64,000 bases of DNA from Chrysomallon squamiferum (taxonomy: Eukaryota > Mollusca > Gastropoda > Neomphalida > Peltospiridae). The stretch is from assembly GCA_012295275.1 (NCBI GenBank), contig CM022668.1, positions 1,471,637 through 1,535,636 of the forward strand, written 5' to 3'. Positions 38,584 to 53,200 of the stretch are shown here, piece after piece; within the stretch, counting starts at the first letter, position 1, and the number at the start of each line of letters is the position of its first letter. Both the position numbers and the translations under genes were made by a program. The notes under the pieces were generated by a model, which saw nothing but the letters and a program-made list of their open reading frames with translations, was not told where the DNA came from and made no database searches.

Positions 38584-41500
38584 GACCTGCTTCACATTGC
38601 ATATTGCATTTTAAACTGATGTTTTTATTGTTTGGAAGTATACGCAGTCTCCAGATGGCTCTATTGATTGTTTTGTTTACTTATATCCTTTCTTAGCAAA
38701 CGTAAATTCAGTGTCAAATCCCAGACTGTGTTTGGAACATCAATAAACAGATATATGTTTTTCTTTCTGATTGAATAGAACTGCTAAGTAATTTGATATC
38801 AAACTGAAAAAAATATTTTCTTTTTCTCTCATTGTATTTTTAAAAAATACATATGAAAAAAAATTCAAATATTTAGCTTATTATTGAGAATATTATTTAT
38901 TAAAACATAATTAGTAAATAGGTTAGGTTTAGAGAAATGGATTCTGGGAACTAGGTATTTGCTGGAACTAATTAAAAACACAAATACCTATACACTCTTA
39001 TAAATTATTCCTGAAAGCCAATGAAAACGAGAATAAATAAACAAATATATGTAAATAGTTGTGTTTACTGTTATTAATTTAAATGAATTTAGAATTGTTA
39101 TACAACATATTTGTGCTCCAAGCACTGATATATTATTACATGTTGTACCTGGTAAATGATTTAAGCTGCAGGCAGGTAAAGCTACAGGTGTTATGTAATA
39201 CTGATTAATGCAAAAGGAAGTTCAAAGCTGTGAGTTAATCATATTAGTGTTTTATATAAAATACAACATAATCTAATCATTTACCCTGTAAACCCATGTA
39301 ACTTGAGTTAACATGGCAGAGAAAAAATAGATGTGTTCATTTTTTACTGGAAATTAGTGTTGACATTATTTTAATTAAGTTAATGATTAAAAAGTAGGTG
39401 TTTTAAGTTGTGTATTGGCAGTTTGTATTGTTTCTGACTGGTACATAGTTAATGTGATTTAAAAAAACAGAATATTCATTTTCTTATTTTATTTCTGTTG
39501 TTGATGTTTTAGTTGGTATATCAGAACCACAGTGACAATCATCTAGATTTGTGAAGAGAAGTGGTTTAATTACAGAGGTGAGGAGATTGACTGTAAGACT
39601 AGATGTAAAATTATCCAGTGTGTTACTTCATACTGAAGAAAGTAATACACACACTTTCAGGATGATGTAGATTTGTAAACAAAAATGATTTATTTTAAAA
39701 CTTTGAGAACTTTCTGTATTAAATAAATTTAAACTTATCCAGTGTACTGCTATATACAGCCCATTCAGGTAACCAATAAACACAGCTTCAGAGTAAGTGA
39801 TGTTTTAAAACAAGCTGGTTGTTGTTAAATTGGATGTGTAACTATTTCAGTGTACTCAGTGATGTAGTAGTGTATATCAATACAGCAGCTTGTGCAGGTT
39901 ACTTGAAATCAATACAACACATTCTGTGTAAACCTCAACTAGACTGGTCTACATGACTAACTGCATTAGTCATCATTATTTCTAAATAAATGTTTAAATA
40001 TTTGATTTTAAATTTTCAAGTTTTCTGAATACTTATTTTTAAGTAGAATTTGTAATTATACATTGGTTATGAATAAGTGAATATTTTCTGAATTTATTTA
40101 AAACTGATGTGATATTCTGACAATAACTTGTACACTTCAGTGAAAGAGAGGAGAGCATCTGTCTGTGTGTGCATGTGTGTGTGTATTCATGTAACTCAGT
40201 ACATGGGAGTTTTATGTGTTGTGTGTGTTGAGTGTGTCTATGCTTATGTGTGTGTTGAGGTATATATTTGTGTATATGAGTATGTGCAAGTTTTGTGTGT
40301 GTTGAGTGTCTATGCTTAAGGTATATATTTGTGTATATGAGTATGTGCAAGTTTTGTGTGTGTTGAGTGTGTCTATGCTAAAGGTATATATTTGTGTATA
40401 TGAGTATGTGTAAGTTTTGTGTGTGTACTGTGAATATGTTTTTGTTACATATGGACCACTGTCTCAGGTTTATTATTAGTAATAACAACAACAACAATAA
40501 TATTACTACTACTACTACTACTACTACTAATAATAATGTGTTTATTAGTTAAAAAGTAAATTTACCTTTTTGAGACCACAGATCTGACTGAGTTCCACTT
40601 ATTCTTCAGGTCATCAAGCATGTTCTGCAGCACCTCTCTCTCTGGGTCCTGCTTCGTGCACCGGTCTTTGAGATTGCGGCCAAGTCGTGTTGTTGAGTAG
40701 AACACAGGATGCTTGGAGGCCAGCTGGTGCTGGAACCGCTGTGAGAAATCAAACATGATGCTTAATTAGTTGACTTTCAGCTCCTTAATTACAATCATAG
40801 CAGTCTTTCAGCATAAACATAATTGGTTACAAAAATAATTTTCAATTATTTTCCAATCTAGCCACTGTTCCATTTCAGATTATTAAAGTTCATGGTATGT
40901 GATGCTCACTACAGGAAGATACTTATCTCTTTTGCTAATTAAAAATGCAGCCCACTGCAGTGTATCTCCTCTATCATTGTGTAGTTAATTACAGCATTAC
41001 AGTTCTTCTTAACCTTTGTCATTCCTTGTGTTGTGTGTACATGTATGTGTCTGCCTATGGGTAATGTGCATGGATGTGTGTGTGTGTGTATGTGTGTGTT
41101 TCCCAGTGTTTCCTTTTCCAGGTACAAATAAAAGCACTGATAATTCCTTTAAGAAACATTTTTTTTTTTTCCAAACAGTCAAATGATAAAAAAGAGTGAC
41201 AGTGATCTAGAAATGATTTGCTGATTGTCACTGCTGATACTCACAGCTGTGCACTTTAATCCTGTCAGGTAAAACACCAACGTAGCCCCAGGTGACCGAC
41301 AGAGATGTCACCGTGATACTTCATTAAATTTCTACTCTTGCCAGAGTGCATATCAGTGACCTCAGTGTTTCAGCCTATTTAAACAACCTTTCTTTTCTTA
41401 TCCTTAATAGACCATGAAACACTTAAAAAGCTCATTTTTACCCAAAAAACCTCCAAATCACTGTTTTAGTATATGTCTCTGAATAGTCAGACTACCAAGA

Positions 41501-44500
41501 GTTTGCAAGAAAACTTTGAAACAAGATATTCCAGATTATCTTAACATAATAAAACCACTAAAAAAGAAAATCATTTATTTTCACAGAATTTCAAATGATT
41601 ATAAATGATTTGTAAAAATTGAAAAAAAAAAATTAAACAATTCTTATATAAAGTAATATTTGTAATATTTGTTTGTTTTTCTTGTGTTTTTTTTTTTTTT
41701 TATTTTTCTAAGTTATATTCTATATATTTTAATGTGAAGTGAAAAAGATATAATGTCCTTGAATCAGCTGTTCTTCATATTAAGACACTCTACTCTTTTT
41801 AAGAAGAAAAACGTTTTGGGATTTTATTTGTTATATAAAAATCAATTCAGTTTATAGGAAGAGGGGAAAAAAATTAAAAATTTTAATAAAATGTCTGTTA
41901 TGTTTCACTTGTTTGTAGAACAAAATGTCCAATGGATATCCTGTATCAATATTTTCTATTACTGCTTAAAGTTCATTAAATATTTTCCTGAAACAAATAT
42001 GTCATGTTCGTGAATAAGAACACCCCTATTTCGTAAAGATGGAATGAACCCTCTGATGTGATCGGTCAGTCTATTTTGTTTTTCAGGATTGATAATAAAT
42101 GAAAAGACACACAGTGTTTAATCAAATGAATTCCAAAATTTGTTCATCAAACATCATCTTTGCCAAAATCTGATCATGGCAGACAGAATGAACACAGGGA
42201 AAGTGTATTCTCAAATAATCAGTTTTCACAGCGTTCCTCTTCTCATTCAGAAAAATATTAATAGTTATTTTAAAACATTTCTGTGCTGGACTTCTACAAG
42301 TTTTCAACTGAAAGCTGCTTTATAATACTGTTACAGTTTCTATTTCTTTTCTGTTTTAAAAAAAAGTTTAATATTTTGTTTTGTTTACAAATGTATTTTT
42401 CTCCTCCATCACACTGAATAATAAAAGTTTATGACATTTTTATTATCTCATAGTTTATTACCTTTTTATAAATATACAATAAAATACATTAATCTGTTTT
42501 AACCATTTGTAAATATTAATAAAATTCTGCATTTTTTGTGAAACTTCAAATATTTACTGTTTGTTTTAGTGACAGCAGCTGATCTGAAAATTGTAACTTT
42601 GAGGTATGCAAACACAATAAGATGAAATACAAAATGTCTGAACAACAGTTCCCTCTGCTGGTTTCAGATGTCTATCAAAGCAAGAGTACACTACCCTCTT
42701 TGTTCACTGACAAACACAGCACATTCCAGGCCACACATCAGTAGTTCTGTCTCTCTGCTGTAACCCAACACACACACATAACAATTAACATCAGTTTTCT
42801 TTGTCTTTCTTCAGTATTTATCCATGTCACTTATCAGATGAAACAGTTAATTTGAAACATGTAATTTGAAACATTATAATCTATAATTAAAAATCAGCTT
42901 TGATGTATACATATTGATCTCCTCTGTTTGGTGTGTGTGTGTGTAGGTGTGACTGTGTATTGTGTGTGTGGGTGTTTTTACATATGTACTATATCAGTTT
43001 TTATTTGTAATATAAAATTGCATAAATGTGTATCTAAAAACAAAAAAGATACCACAATACCTACTACTGTAATTCTAAATTGATACGTATGAGATTAACT
43101 CATTTACAAATGGGCTTACAGACCACTTTTAATTTTTAAAGAAAATGCAAAGAAAAACTGAGTCATTTTTGCAATATCAATAAAAATTCAATAATTCTTA
43201 ACTGTTGGATGTGAGTTACTTTACAACTAATTAGATTTGTCATCATGACTCAGTTGTTAACCACTATCAGTGCATCAAACTCAGTTTTGGCAAAAAAGGA
43301 TCTAAGTCCTTTTGCATATGAACTTTTCAACAGTAAGAATTAAAAACTGTGCCAATTAAAAAAAATTGTTTATTTTTGTTTTTCATATTGACCTATACTG
43401 AACATTACTTAAAAATCAGCTGACATTTTCAAATACAAATAGTCACATTATCTGTAATTCTCTACTGTGTGTGTTGATAAACATAAAAACACTCAGTGTT
43501 GTTGCAACAGCTGTCAGCATTATCAAGATTTAAAAAGAGAAAGCAAATTCTGAACAATCTTTTTCAAATCATATAATAAACAATGTGAATAAAAGAAAAA
43601 TGAGCTATTTCTTGCAATAGGCTATTCTTTTTCTGTCAGCAAAAAGTCCTGTTTTATATAGACTTTCCCATAGACTGGAAAACATGCATTGCCTAGGCAT
43701 TGGCTGGAATGAGAATTAGTCCAGTGAGGAGATTTGAATTTGTGATCTGTCATTCATCACCCACTCTACCAACTTTTATTTGACCACAAATGTTTTAGAA
43801 ATAATAAAGTAATTCATATTTTATTTAATATTATTTCTAGACATTATTCTGTTTTAAAATATTTTTGAGTTACAGTTTAAAGGAAATCATTTTAATTATT
43901 CATTCTTCATTGTTTATTTATTTATTTATTAATACCACTACTATTCTATTACTAACACTGCTTCTACTACTACAACTATTATATGTTTTATTATTACCAC
44001 TGAAGTTAAACTGATATGAACATAAGTTATTAAAACATGTTGACAACACTATCAAAGTTATAATCTGTTACATGACTAATTTTACTGATTTTTACAATTT
44101 ATATATTAAATAAAACAAAACAAAACAGAAAACTAAAATAGTAAACAGAAATCGGGTTTAATCATTATTTTTGGCTGATGGAATGAAATTTAAAACTGAT
44201 TGATTTGTGAGAAATGTCTGTGTGTGTTAAAACCTGGCTTACCTTGAGCTGGTCAATGTCCTGCTTGGTAGCTGAGGGCTGTTTTGTGGCTTCCATGTAT
44301 TTCACCAGCATCTTGGAGCTTTCGTCCAGCCAGTCACACAGGCTCTGCCAGGCATCGTGGAACTGAAAACAGACTCTAACTCATCACTTTGTGCCAGGAA
44401 ATACAGAAACATTCCACAGTAAGGTGGTGTATAATTCATAATAATAGTTTACATGTGTATGCAACTGAAATGAATTCTAGTAAGTCACTAACAAATGATG

Positions 44501-47500
44501 GAAGCATCCAAGTGAAAAATAGTTTATAAAAAGCAGAGATACAAGCTGAGATATATTAATACATTATTTTAAACATATTCGTTATAAAAGTACTTTACTA
44601 TGTATTTTACTGACTATTAAATACCCACAATGCATCAATAAACTTACTCGCTTATCTTCTTTATAAGCCTGTTGTAAGAGTCGTCCCCGTTCGTCTGTAC
44701 GTCTGAGAAGTTTCTTCCACCGCAGTCGAATTCCCACCAAGAGATTCTTAATGTATATAGTGTCTTGTTTTCTTCCAAAGTACTTCAGATAGGTTCCAGT
44801 GCGATCCAGTGTCAACATGTTGTCTGACTGTGATTCTAAATCTGCTTTCAGAGCCTGAAACATTTGTTGTTTTTTAAACAAGTTTGGGTGCAAATAGAAA
44901 AGGAGGGAAACAAAAATTTAACTTCTAATTTTCTTGATTATGGGAACTGATTATCAAGACTATTTAAGACAATTATACATATAGATTTTTAAATACAGAA
45001 CAAAAAAGTTAATTTTAACAGCAGTTTTATTTAAAAATGTAGCAAAAAAAAATATATATATATATATAATATATCATTTCAGGACTTTTATCTAGTCAGT
45101 CACACATTATAGATAGACAGATTAAATACAATAAAAGTATTTTCAAACATCAAAGTAAAACTTACATTGTGACTTTCAATCTGTTTGGTTACTGTGGGTA
45201 CAAGCTTGCTGGGATATTTGAAGCCTCTCATTGAAATCTCAGCATTGTTCAGCCAATCAGTGAAAGCCTTCAGAGTATCATGGAACTGACTGACGTTTTG
45301 CAGATGTTCCTCCATCTTTTCCTATAAACAACATAAATAAAATAAAGTCTGTTAATTAAACCAGTCAATAAATTAATATAAAGCTTTATGGTGAAATTAA
45401 AATCAAGAATGAGTGATTTTATTTATACAAATTTTTATTTTAATTCTGTGTTTATGTAAATAGTTGCAAAAATGATGAATGTCAAGCTATTTTTATTTGT
45501 TTAATTTTTGTACTACTTTTATTTTTAAATAAGAAAACACTAAATAAATAAAATTTAGAATATTTAAAATTACCTTTCTCTTGGCAGCTCGGTTTCTCGT
45601 GTCCTGCCATCGATCTCTCAGTTTCTTCAGTTTGTCAGAAATCGTTGTCACGTCTTCTGGACGACAGTTGTCAAGAATGTCTTGACCAGTGGTCAGAAGA
45701 TTATGGACAGTCTTTTCTTTAGACTCAAGTTCTTTAGTTCTTTCCTGGAAATGAATTATTATAATTATTTTCAATTTTATTTATATGAGCAGTGTCATAT
45801 TTTTTATAATATATTAATGTGAACGAATAATCCAAAGAAGATGTAATATGTTGTGTGTATAAACATATTAGCTGAAATAATGAAAGAAATGTTACAGTAA
45901 TGAATAATTCAGAATTCATATTCTTATTTATTTGTTTATTATAAAAGTTTACGGTAAAATTGACTATAAATTACCTTGAATATAACATTAAAATTTTATT
46001 TATTTAAAAGTAAAATTAATTATAAATTAACCATAAATATAACACAAAACATGGTATTTATTTAAAAGTAAAAATAACAATAAACATGACACTAAATACT
46101 TAAAAGTAAAACTAACTTTAACACTAAATGTGGTATATTTATTTAAAAGAATACACACCATAAATTTCTCATACTGTTTATCTGCTGTTTCTGGGAGGGC
46201 ACCAAAAGGAGAGTTTGTTTTCAGCTCGACTCTGAATTCATTTATCCACTGCAGTGTGTCATCCAGGCCTCCCAGGTACTTCTTAGTCTGTCAATATTTA
46301 ATATCAGTGTTTTTCAGTTCCAACCACGTCTCAGAGTTGTAAAAGTATGTATAGAAGATTCATAAGTGATAACTGCTTAAAAAGTGTAGTTCACAAAATA
46401 AATTTACTTTTTAATGTTTTTTTCTCAGTAAAAATATTTATATATGTAATAGATCATGTTATGGATTAGTTTTTTAAGAATTTCATTTAAATTTTGTTTG
46501 CAGATTCAGTTCTGTTTACTGTATGCGTGAATTCTGTTACTGTGTGTGAGTGTGCACACGTGTACTGCTAAATACAAGTCTGTCTCACCTGACGCAGTGT
46601 TTCCTGCAGTTTGTGTTCTTTGTCTCTGGAATTGGCCTGAGCTGACCTCAGCTCCAGGTTCATAGACTGACATTTCTTAGTGAGGGCGGAGTCTTCGTTC
46701 CCTACCCTAGCAACTATCTCGTCAACAGCTTTGTTCAGTTTCTGACAAGTTTTGTCCTGGTTTCTGATATCAGCCTGGATCAACTGTCAAGTAAATATTT
46801 AAATTCATTTCTGAATCTTTCTTACTGTTAATACATCTAACTGTCAGATTTTCAACACATAAAAGATGAATTTTCAGAAGTGCAGGCAGTCATGATTTCA
46901 GCTAGGATCAGCTTTGATATTTTAATAAAAATGTATTGAACAGACAAAACTCTCTTTATATTTCTATTTGAACATAGAGTATAACAAATAATTACTTAAA
47001 TTTTCAGAAGCCTAAGAAGTTTATTCTAGTTTCTGTTTCATAATTTAAACTTTTGCAGCACATAATAAATACATATTAAAGTTTTACATAGATTCATATT
47101 TATAACAAAGTTAACTGTTTATTATTATTTCTATTTGTTTTGTTTCATTTATTTCTACAAACTTACCTGCAGTTTCCTCATATAAGTCTCCAAAAATTTT
47201 GGATCACCTCTGACCTTATCCATGGGTTCAAGGTCATTGTTGGCCTGCTGCAATGCTGAGATGACATCATCCATTGCGTGATTGACCTCTCCAACTTTGA
47301 CCTGCATGTCATTCAGTTTTGACTGAAAGGTAACACAAATAAATTAAATAAATTACTAATAATGAGCCAGAAATTTAAAAATCTAAAAATTCAAATATTT
47401 ATTCAACAGTGTAAACTGATATTCCAAAGTAAAAAACAAAACAATAGGTAAAATATTTTAATAATTTGAATAAATACATACATTTAAATAAATCTCTAGA

Positions 47501-50244
47501 AAATTAAACTATTTCTGCCACATGTTTCTCTGTTTTAATTGTTTATTTGTGGTTAAAGGACACACCTCTCTCTCTGCGATTCCTCGGATGAGTTCGTTCC
47601 ACTTCTCGTTGGCTTCCTGTACAGGTTTTAGTAGAGTCTCAGCTGCCACAGGGGACAAGTCTTTTAGTGCTGCCACCTGCTGGTTCAGCTGCTGCATGTC
47701 CACTATGTGTGGATGGACCTGCGACTTAAACAACTGAAAATAAACATTTTTAAAATTAAATTAAATAGAAAATTAAATATTAGAAATATACAGAAACCAG
47801 ATGAAAATTTGTACAAATGTATATTTTGGATATGGAAGAAGTAATTTCACTATTTTTTGTTCATTTATAACAATATAAATTAATACTGTGATATGGGAAA
47901 ATAATGTTTTATATTTAAATGATTTAATTAAACTGTTGAGCTGTTTTCAGTTCAAAAGTGCTGCCAAACTGGATTATCAAAAACCTGTTTAGTTTGCATT
48001 TGAATTTATGGGTAGGTGTTTTATAATGGATCTGTTAGCTAATAGTAAGAATGACCCAAAGAAGGCAGCATCAAATTATATTCCTGTTATCGTCATTTAA
48101 TATCGCCACATACTAACAACATAATACTAAAATAGTTACACACAATAAACAAGAAAGGGTTTAACAGATTATAGTATTAATGACCTTCACTTCTTCTATC
48201 TGATCTCTCAGGGTGTCAGGGTCAGAGGTCGGGGCTCTCATACTGGCCAGCTTGTGTTCAGACAGCGGTAACCATGACATTATAGACTGGAGAAAAATAT
48301 CAACAAACAGTATGATATAACAAAAACACCAATAAACATAACATTAGAGACCACAGAAAAATAATTTATTTTTTAGTAACTATGGACACAATGTCATTAT
48401 AGACCAAATAATAATTATTTCTTAATTTATAATTAAAACTTATTTTACTGTTAAAATATTTTGTAATATTTTGCAGATAACAATTCACTACTAAAACTTA
48501 ACGTAAGTGAAAAATAATATTAAAACCAAAGCTAAGAATGATATTAGCTGGATTAACAACTGAAATAAAATAAAATTCTTAGATGTCAATTGTTAGTGAA
48601 AATATAAAAGATGTATTCCAATTACAAAATAACTAAATAAAATACTCTGCTGTCAAAACAAATATTGACTAATATTTCAAAAACAAAAAACAAAAGTAAG
48701 TTCTAATAAGAAAATACCTCCAGAAGATGCTGAAACTTGTCAGCATGTTGATACGCATTTCTCAGTTCCTCACCACGATCTTTGGCCATGTCGTTGACAT
48801 CGTCAGCCATGTTGACGAGATCTTCAATCTGTTTCTGTACCTCCACTCTCCCAGGATCTCCACAAATACAACACAGGTCATCAGCCATCTTAGAACACTC
48901 TCCCATCAACTCCTTTGCCTTTTCCAGTTCCTTTTTAATACCCTGAAAAAAGAAATTTATATTTATTATTTATTTTTATTTTTTTTAAAGTCTTTTAAGT
49001 TTACAAAGTGAATAAAATAAATAGTGTCTGTGTAAGAAATTGCATCTTCAAAGTAACTTAAAATTAGTATAATGTAATTCTTAAAAATAATAAATTAAGT
49101 TTTGAAAGTTTTTTTGGTTTTTTTGTTCTTTTTTAATTCCAGGTAATACTATATCAAATTATGTTATTTTTTATAACACAATAATTTTAACAGTTATTTT
49201 AAATTACTTAAAGATAATGGTTATTTATTTATTGTATAGTTTTAATTATAATAAGTATATACCAGAAATCATTTTATCACCATTTCAGAAACCAGTAGTC
49301 TTTCAAGAAAACAGTATCACAAACTGACCAATGAAATCAACTGTTACAATCTTACACTGAGTTCATTTTGTTGCTCTTTGATGGTTGGTCCATCAATGCC
49401 TGGAGGTTCCTGTGAGTACAGACTGTCTTTGAGATCTCGCAAACCTGACATGACATCAGCACAGAGGTCATAAAACTTTTCTGAAACCTTCAACGCTTTG
49501 TCCAGTGACCTTCCCCGATCCTCTGCACACCCTCTCACAGAGTGTCCTAGTTCCTTCAGCTCCAACACCTTACTCCGAATATCTTCAGCTGAAATTATAA
49601 TGTCAAAGTATATTTAGAAAGATGAAATAAATGTAAAAAGTGTATAACAGTGAATACATTATGTTTCTTTTTTGTTTACTTGTTTTAATTAATAACCTTT
49701 TCTTTGCAGCTAAAAAAACAACAAATATTTTAAAAAGAAGTGAAAATGTCATTTTCATTTGCTAACTAAAGGATTTTTGTTCATATATTTATCTAAAGAA
49801 ATAAATTCTCAAGATCATTTTTTCCAATTATTTATATTTTTAACAATATTTTAAACCTTATAATTCAGTGTATTTTCAGTCAAAAAATACATATGTATTT
49901 CTGTTAGATATTAGTCATCTGAAATAGATCAATTTTAATTTAATAAAGTAAATATCAATGCAGAGAGATGATATGAGTACTAGACTGATACTAGCAGCTG
50001 TCTACTATATTGAATATGTGTCCAGTGTTTGTTGAATTTTATTACAGTTACCTTCAGCAGGATCATCAACACCATGAGCGGCCACATTTTTAGCAATTTC
50101 CTCAGCTTTGACAACATGTGGCTTCATTCTGTCTAGATCTTCAAGTACAGCCTAAAACATCACACAGGTTTACATTATCAAAACTGTCCATGTAAGCAAA
50201 GATATAAGTAAACATATTTATAGCATTTTTTATTTTTTGTTTGT

Positions 50245-50287
<43 letters not shown>

Positions 50288-53200
50288 TTGATCACCTAGA
50301 TGTTAAATGGAAAACAAAATACTGATTTAAGAGAAGCTGTTCAACCTAGACGTACAAATATTTTAAAAGAAAGAAAATTACAGTCTACTGTAACTGTGTT
50401 TACTAAAACATTCTAAATACGGAAGTAATCCAGTGTGTATGTGTGTGTGTGGGTGTGTGTCTGTGTACGTATGTACCTGATTTTCATCAATTTCATTCTT
50501 TAGTTTTTCTGGAGTAGCAGGAATGGGGTCAGCATTTGTCACAGTTTGATTCAAACCTACAACCTCTTCAAGTAGGTTGTCCATGGAGTCAGACACCTGT
50601 AGATAAAATCAAATTACTTTATAGTCTTTGTTATATAACAGACATGTGTATTACAGAATATTCAGATAAGTAACCAAATTAATCATGAATAAAACGTATG
50701 TTTTTATGATTTGACAGACAGATACATTTTCTGTTTAATTTATAGATTTCTTATTTACCTCTTGTGTAAGTTTTTTCTTGCTGTCGGTGAGTTCGCGAGC
50801 TTTCTGTCTGGCCTGACTTTTCAGAGACTCGTAGCGCTTGTTTGTGGCGAGCAGTTTGCTCTGAATCTCCGCGGCGTCCCCATCCCCACACAGGTCCATC
50901 AGCTCCAGCCCCGTCGAGTTGAGGTCATCAATGAAAGGTTTGTGATCCTCTATGATCAGCTGCGTACCCTGGTAACACACAGCAACACAGTTTTACAGTT
51001 GCAAACATAACAAAACACCATTCATCACAGAGGAAATGAAGCTCATATATGTGCTTTTTACAGCTGATGTATATTTTAAATTAAAACAAAATAATGTTTA
51101 TTATTGTAAAAATATTTTGCTTCATTTTCATTTAGAACATACAGGAATTATTTGACATTAAAATGTTTTGTTAGAACCATGTTAGAATGAATATATGAAT
51201 ATAGAAGATAATATTGATTTTAAATGTATTTATATTACTTTGAAAATATTCTTTCTTTAAATACTTACAAACAAACATACATACGTACATGCACACATAA
51301 ACACCACTAAGACACATCTCTATTCACACAAATCTAATTAGATTAGAATTTTTCATACTGTGACAAAACAATGCAGCAGTAACAATAATGAAAACAATAA
51401 TTTGTTTGTACAAACTATTATTATCTGTTAACCTTCAAATTGTCGTGTTGTTTTCTGACTTGTTCCAAACTTTCTCCGGCCTTGCCCTGAGCCTTAAGCT
51501 CCGCCTCCATCTCATCTAGCCAAGCCTGCACTTCTGATTGGTTCTCGCTGTAGTGAGAAGCCAATGGGAATGCAGCTTCCAGCTGTTGTAGCCGTTCTGC
51601 ACTGAGCTGACAGACGATGTCTGCCTGTGCGCGGATGCTGTCCAGCCTGCTCTTGATCTCGTCTGTCTGGTCGTTGGTGGTTTCTTGTAACATTTTGTTA
51701 CATTTGTTGATGATGTCCTTCACTGCATTTCGTTTCAGCATCAAGTCCTCGTTAAAAGACTGTTGAGGAAGAATGAAAATAAATGAGTTTAAAGTGACAG
51801 AGTAATCTTTGTGAGTATTTTATAAAACATTCACTAAGATTGGTGCATTTGGCAAAAGTCAGTTATAAAACTTACAGAGTGAGGTGAGTGTTTTGTACAT
51901 CTTTAAGCTGTACTGTGAGTATTTTGTAAAACTTACACTGTGATCTTTAAGCTGTACTGTGAGTATTTTGTAAAACTTACGCTGTGATCTTTGAGCTGTA
52001 CTGTGAGTATTTTGTAAAACTTATGCTGTGATCTTTAAGCTGTACTGTGAGTATTTTGTAAAACTTACGCCTGTGGTCTTTGAGCTGTACTGTGAGTATT
52101 TTGTAAAACTTACACTGTGATCTTTAAGCTGTACTGTGAGAGTTTCTGGATCAACACTGATAGGTTCTGCTGTGTTGATCTCATTCTCGGCTTTGTCCAG
52201 ATACTTCAACATCCCATCTATCTCAGACAGAGCCTGTAAAAAGATGTAAGAATTTTAAAAGAAAAACAGAAAGTAAGTCCTTTCAAAGGCTAGGAAACTG
52301 ATAAAAGCAGATAACTAACTTCTAAACAACATGCTGTTTTATTTAATCTGTTATGAAATTTTTCAGGCTCTATGATCCCAGAGGGGCACCAAAAGTGACT
52401 TTAGTCCACACAGCTTCAACATTTTAAAACTTTATAAAACCTGTCATGGATCACTCCATGGCCCCCATAACTGTTCAAGATTCAAGACTCATATACATTC
52501 ACTTTTTTGTTTTCTTTTTAAGCAAATGTAAAATTAAATTAAATTAAAATGAATTAGAAAACTAGTTAACAATAATAATAGTAATGACAACAACACCAAC
52601 AACAACAACAACTGTAAAACAAGAAGTCACAGCAACAACAGCATCATTAATAATAATACAAAAATAAACAATAAAATTTAAAAATAAAAATGTAGTGTTG
52701 TACCAGATGAAATAAAAAGAAAATCTTATTCAATTCACAACAAACCTGACTTGGTCTGCGATGCACTGATCGTAAAATCCAGTTTCCAGAATAATTAACA
52801 AAACCATTGGCTGAACGGTGTTGAAAGAAAGCATTGATTAACTGTGCTTCAAAAGAACTCATTTTATACAAACACTGTAATCACAACATACTAAATATCC
52901 TCCATTACTTGTCTCCACCCTAAACCACCAGGCTTATCAGACTGTTTATCATTTCTTGTTGATGTTAAATGACAAGTGTATTTTTGAATAGTTTTACATC
53001 CAGTACTGAAGAACATATGTTAAAATGAAAAACTGAAGAATCCTTGTTATTAAATCACACTTTCTGAATGACACCAAGTTTAATCAAGTGACTGTGAAAA
53101 TTAACTGACCATATTTAGTGTAGACAGACAAAATGTCCCTCTAACCAAGTAAACAACTTTGTCACATATTAGCTAATCAATTAATTAATACACACTGCAG

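Noticed and set aside
41241-41275. Possible 17-nt microexon on the - strand (gacag|GATTAAAGTGCACAGCT|gtgagt)
   Set aside because: It would have to fit between two phase-0 exons (AB and AC), and 17 is not a multiple of three.
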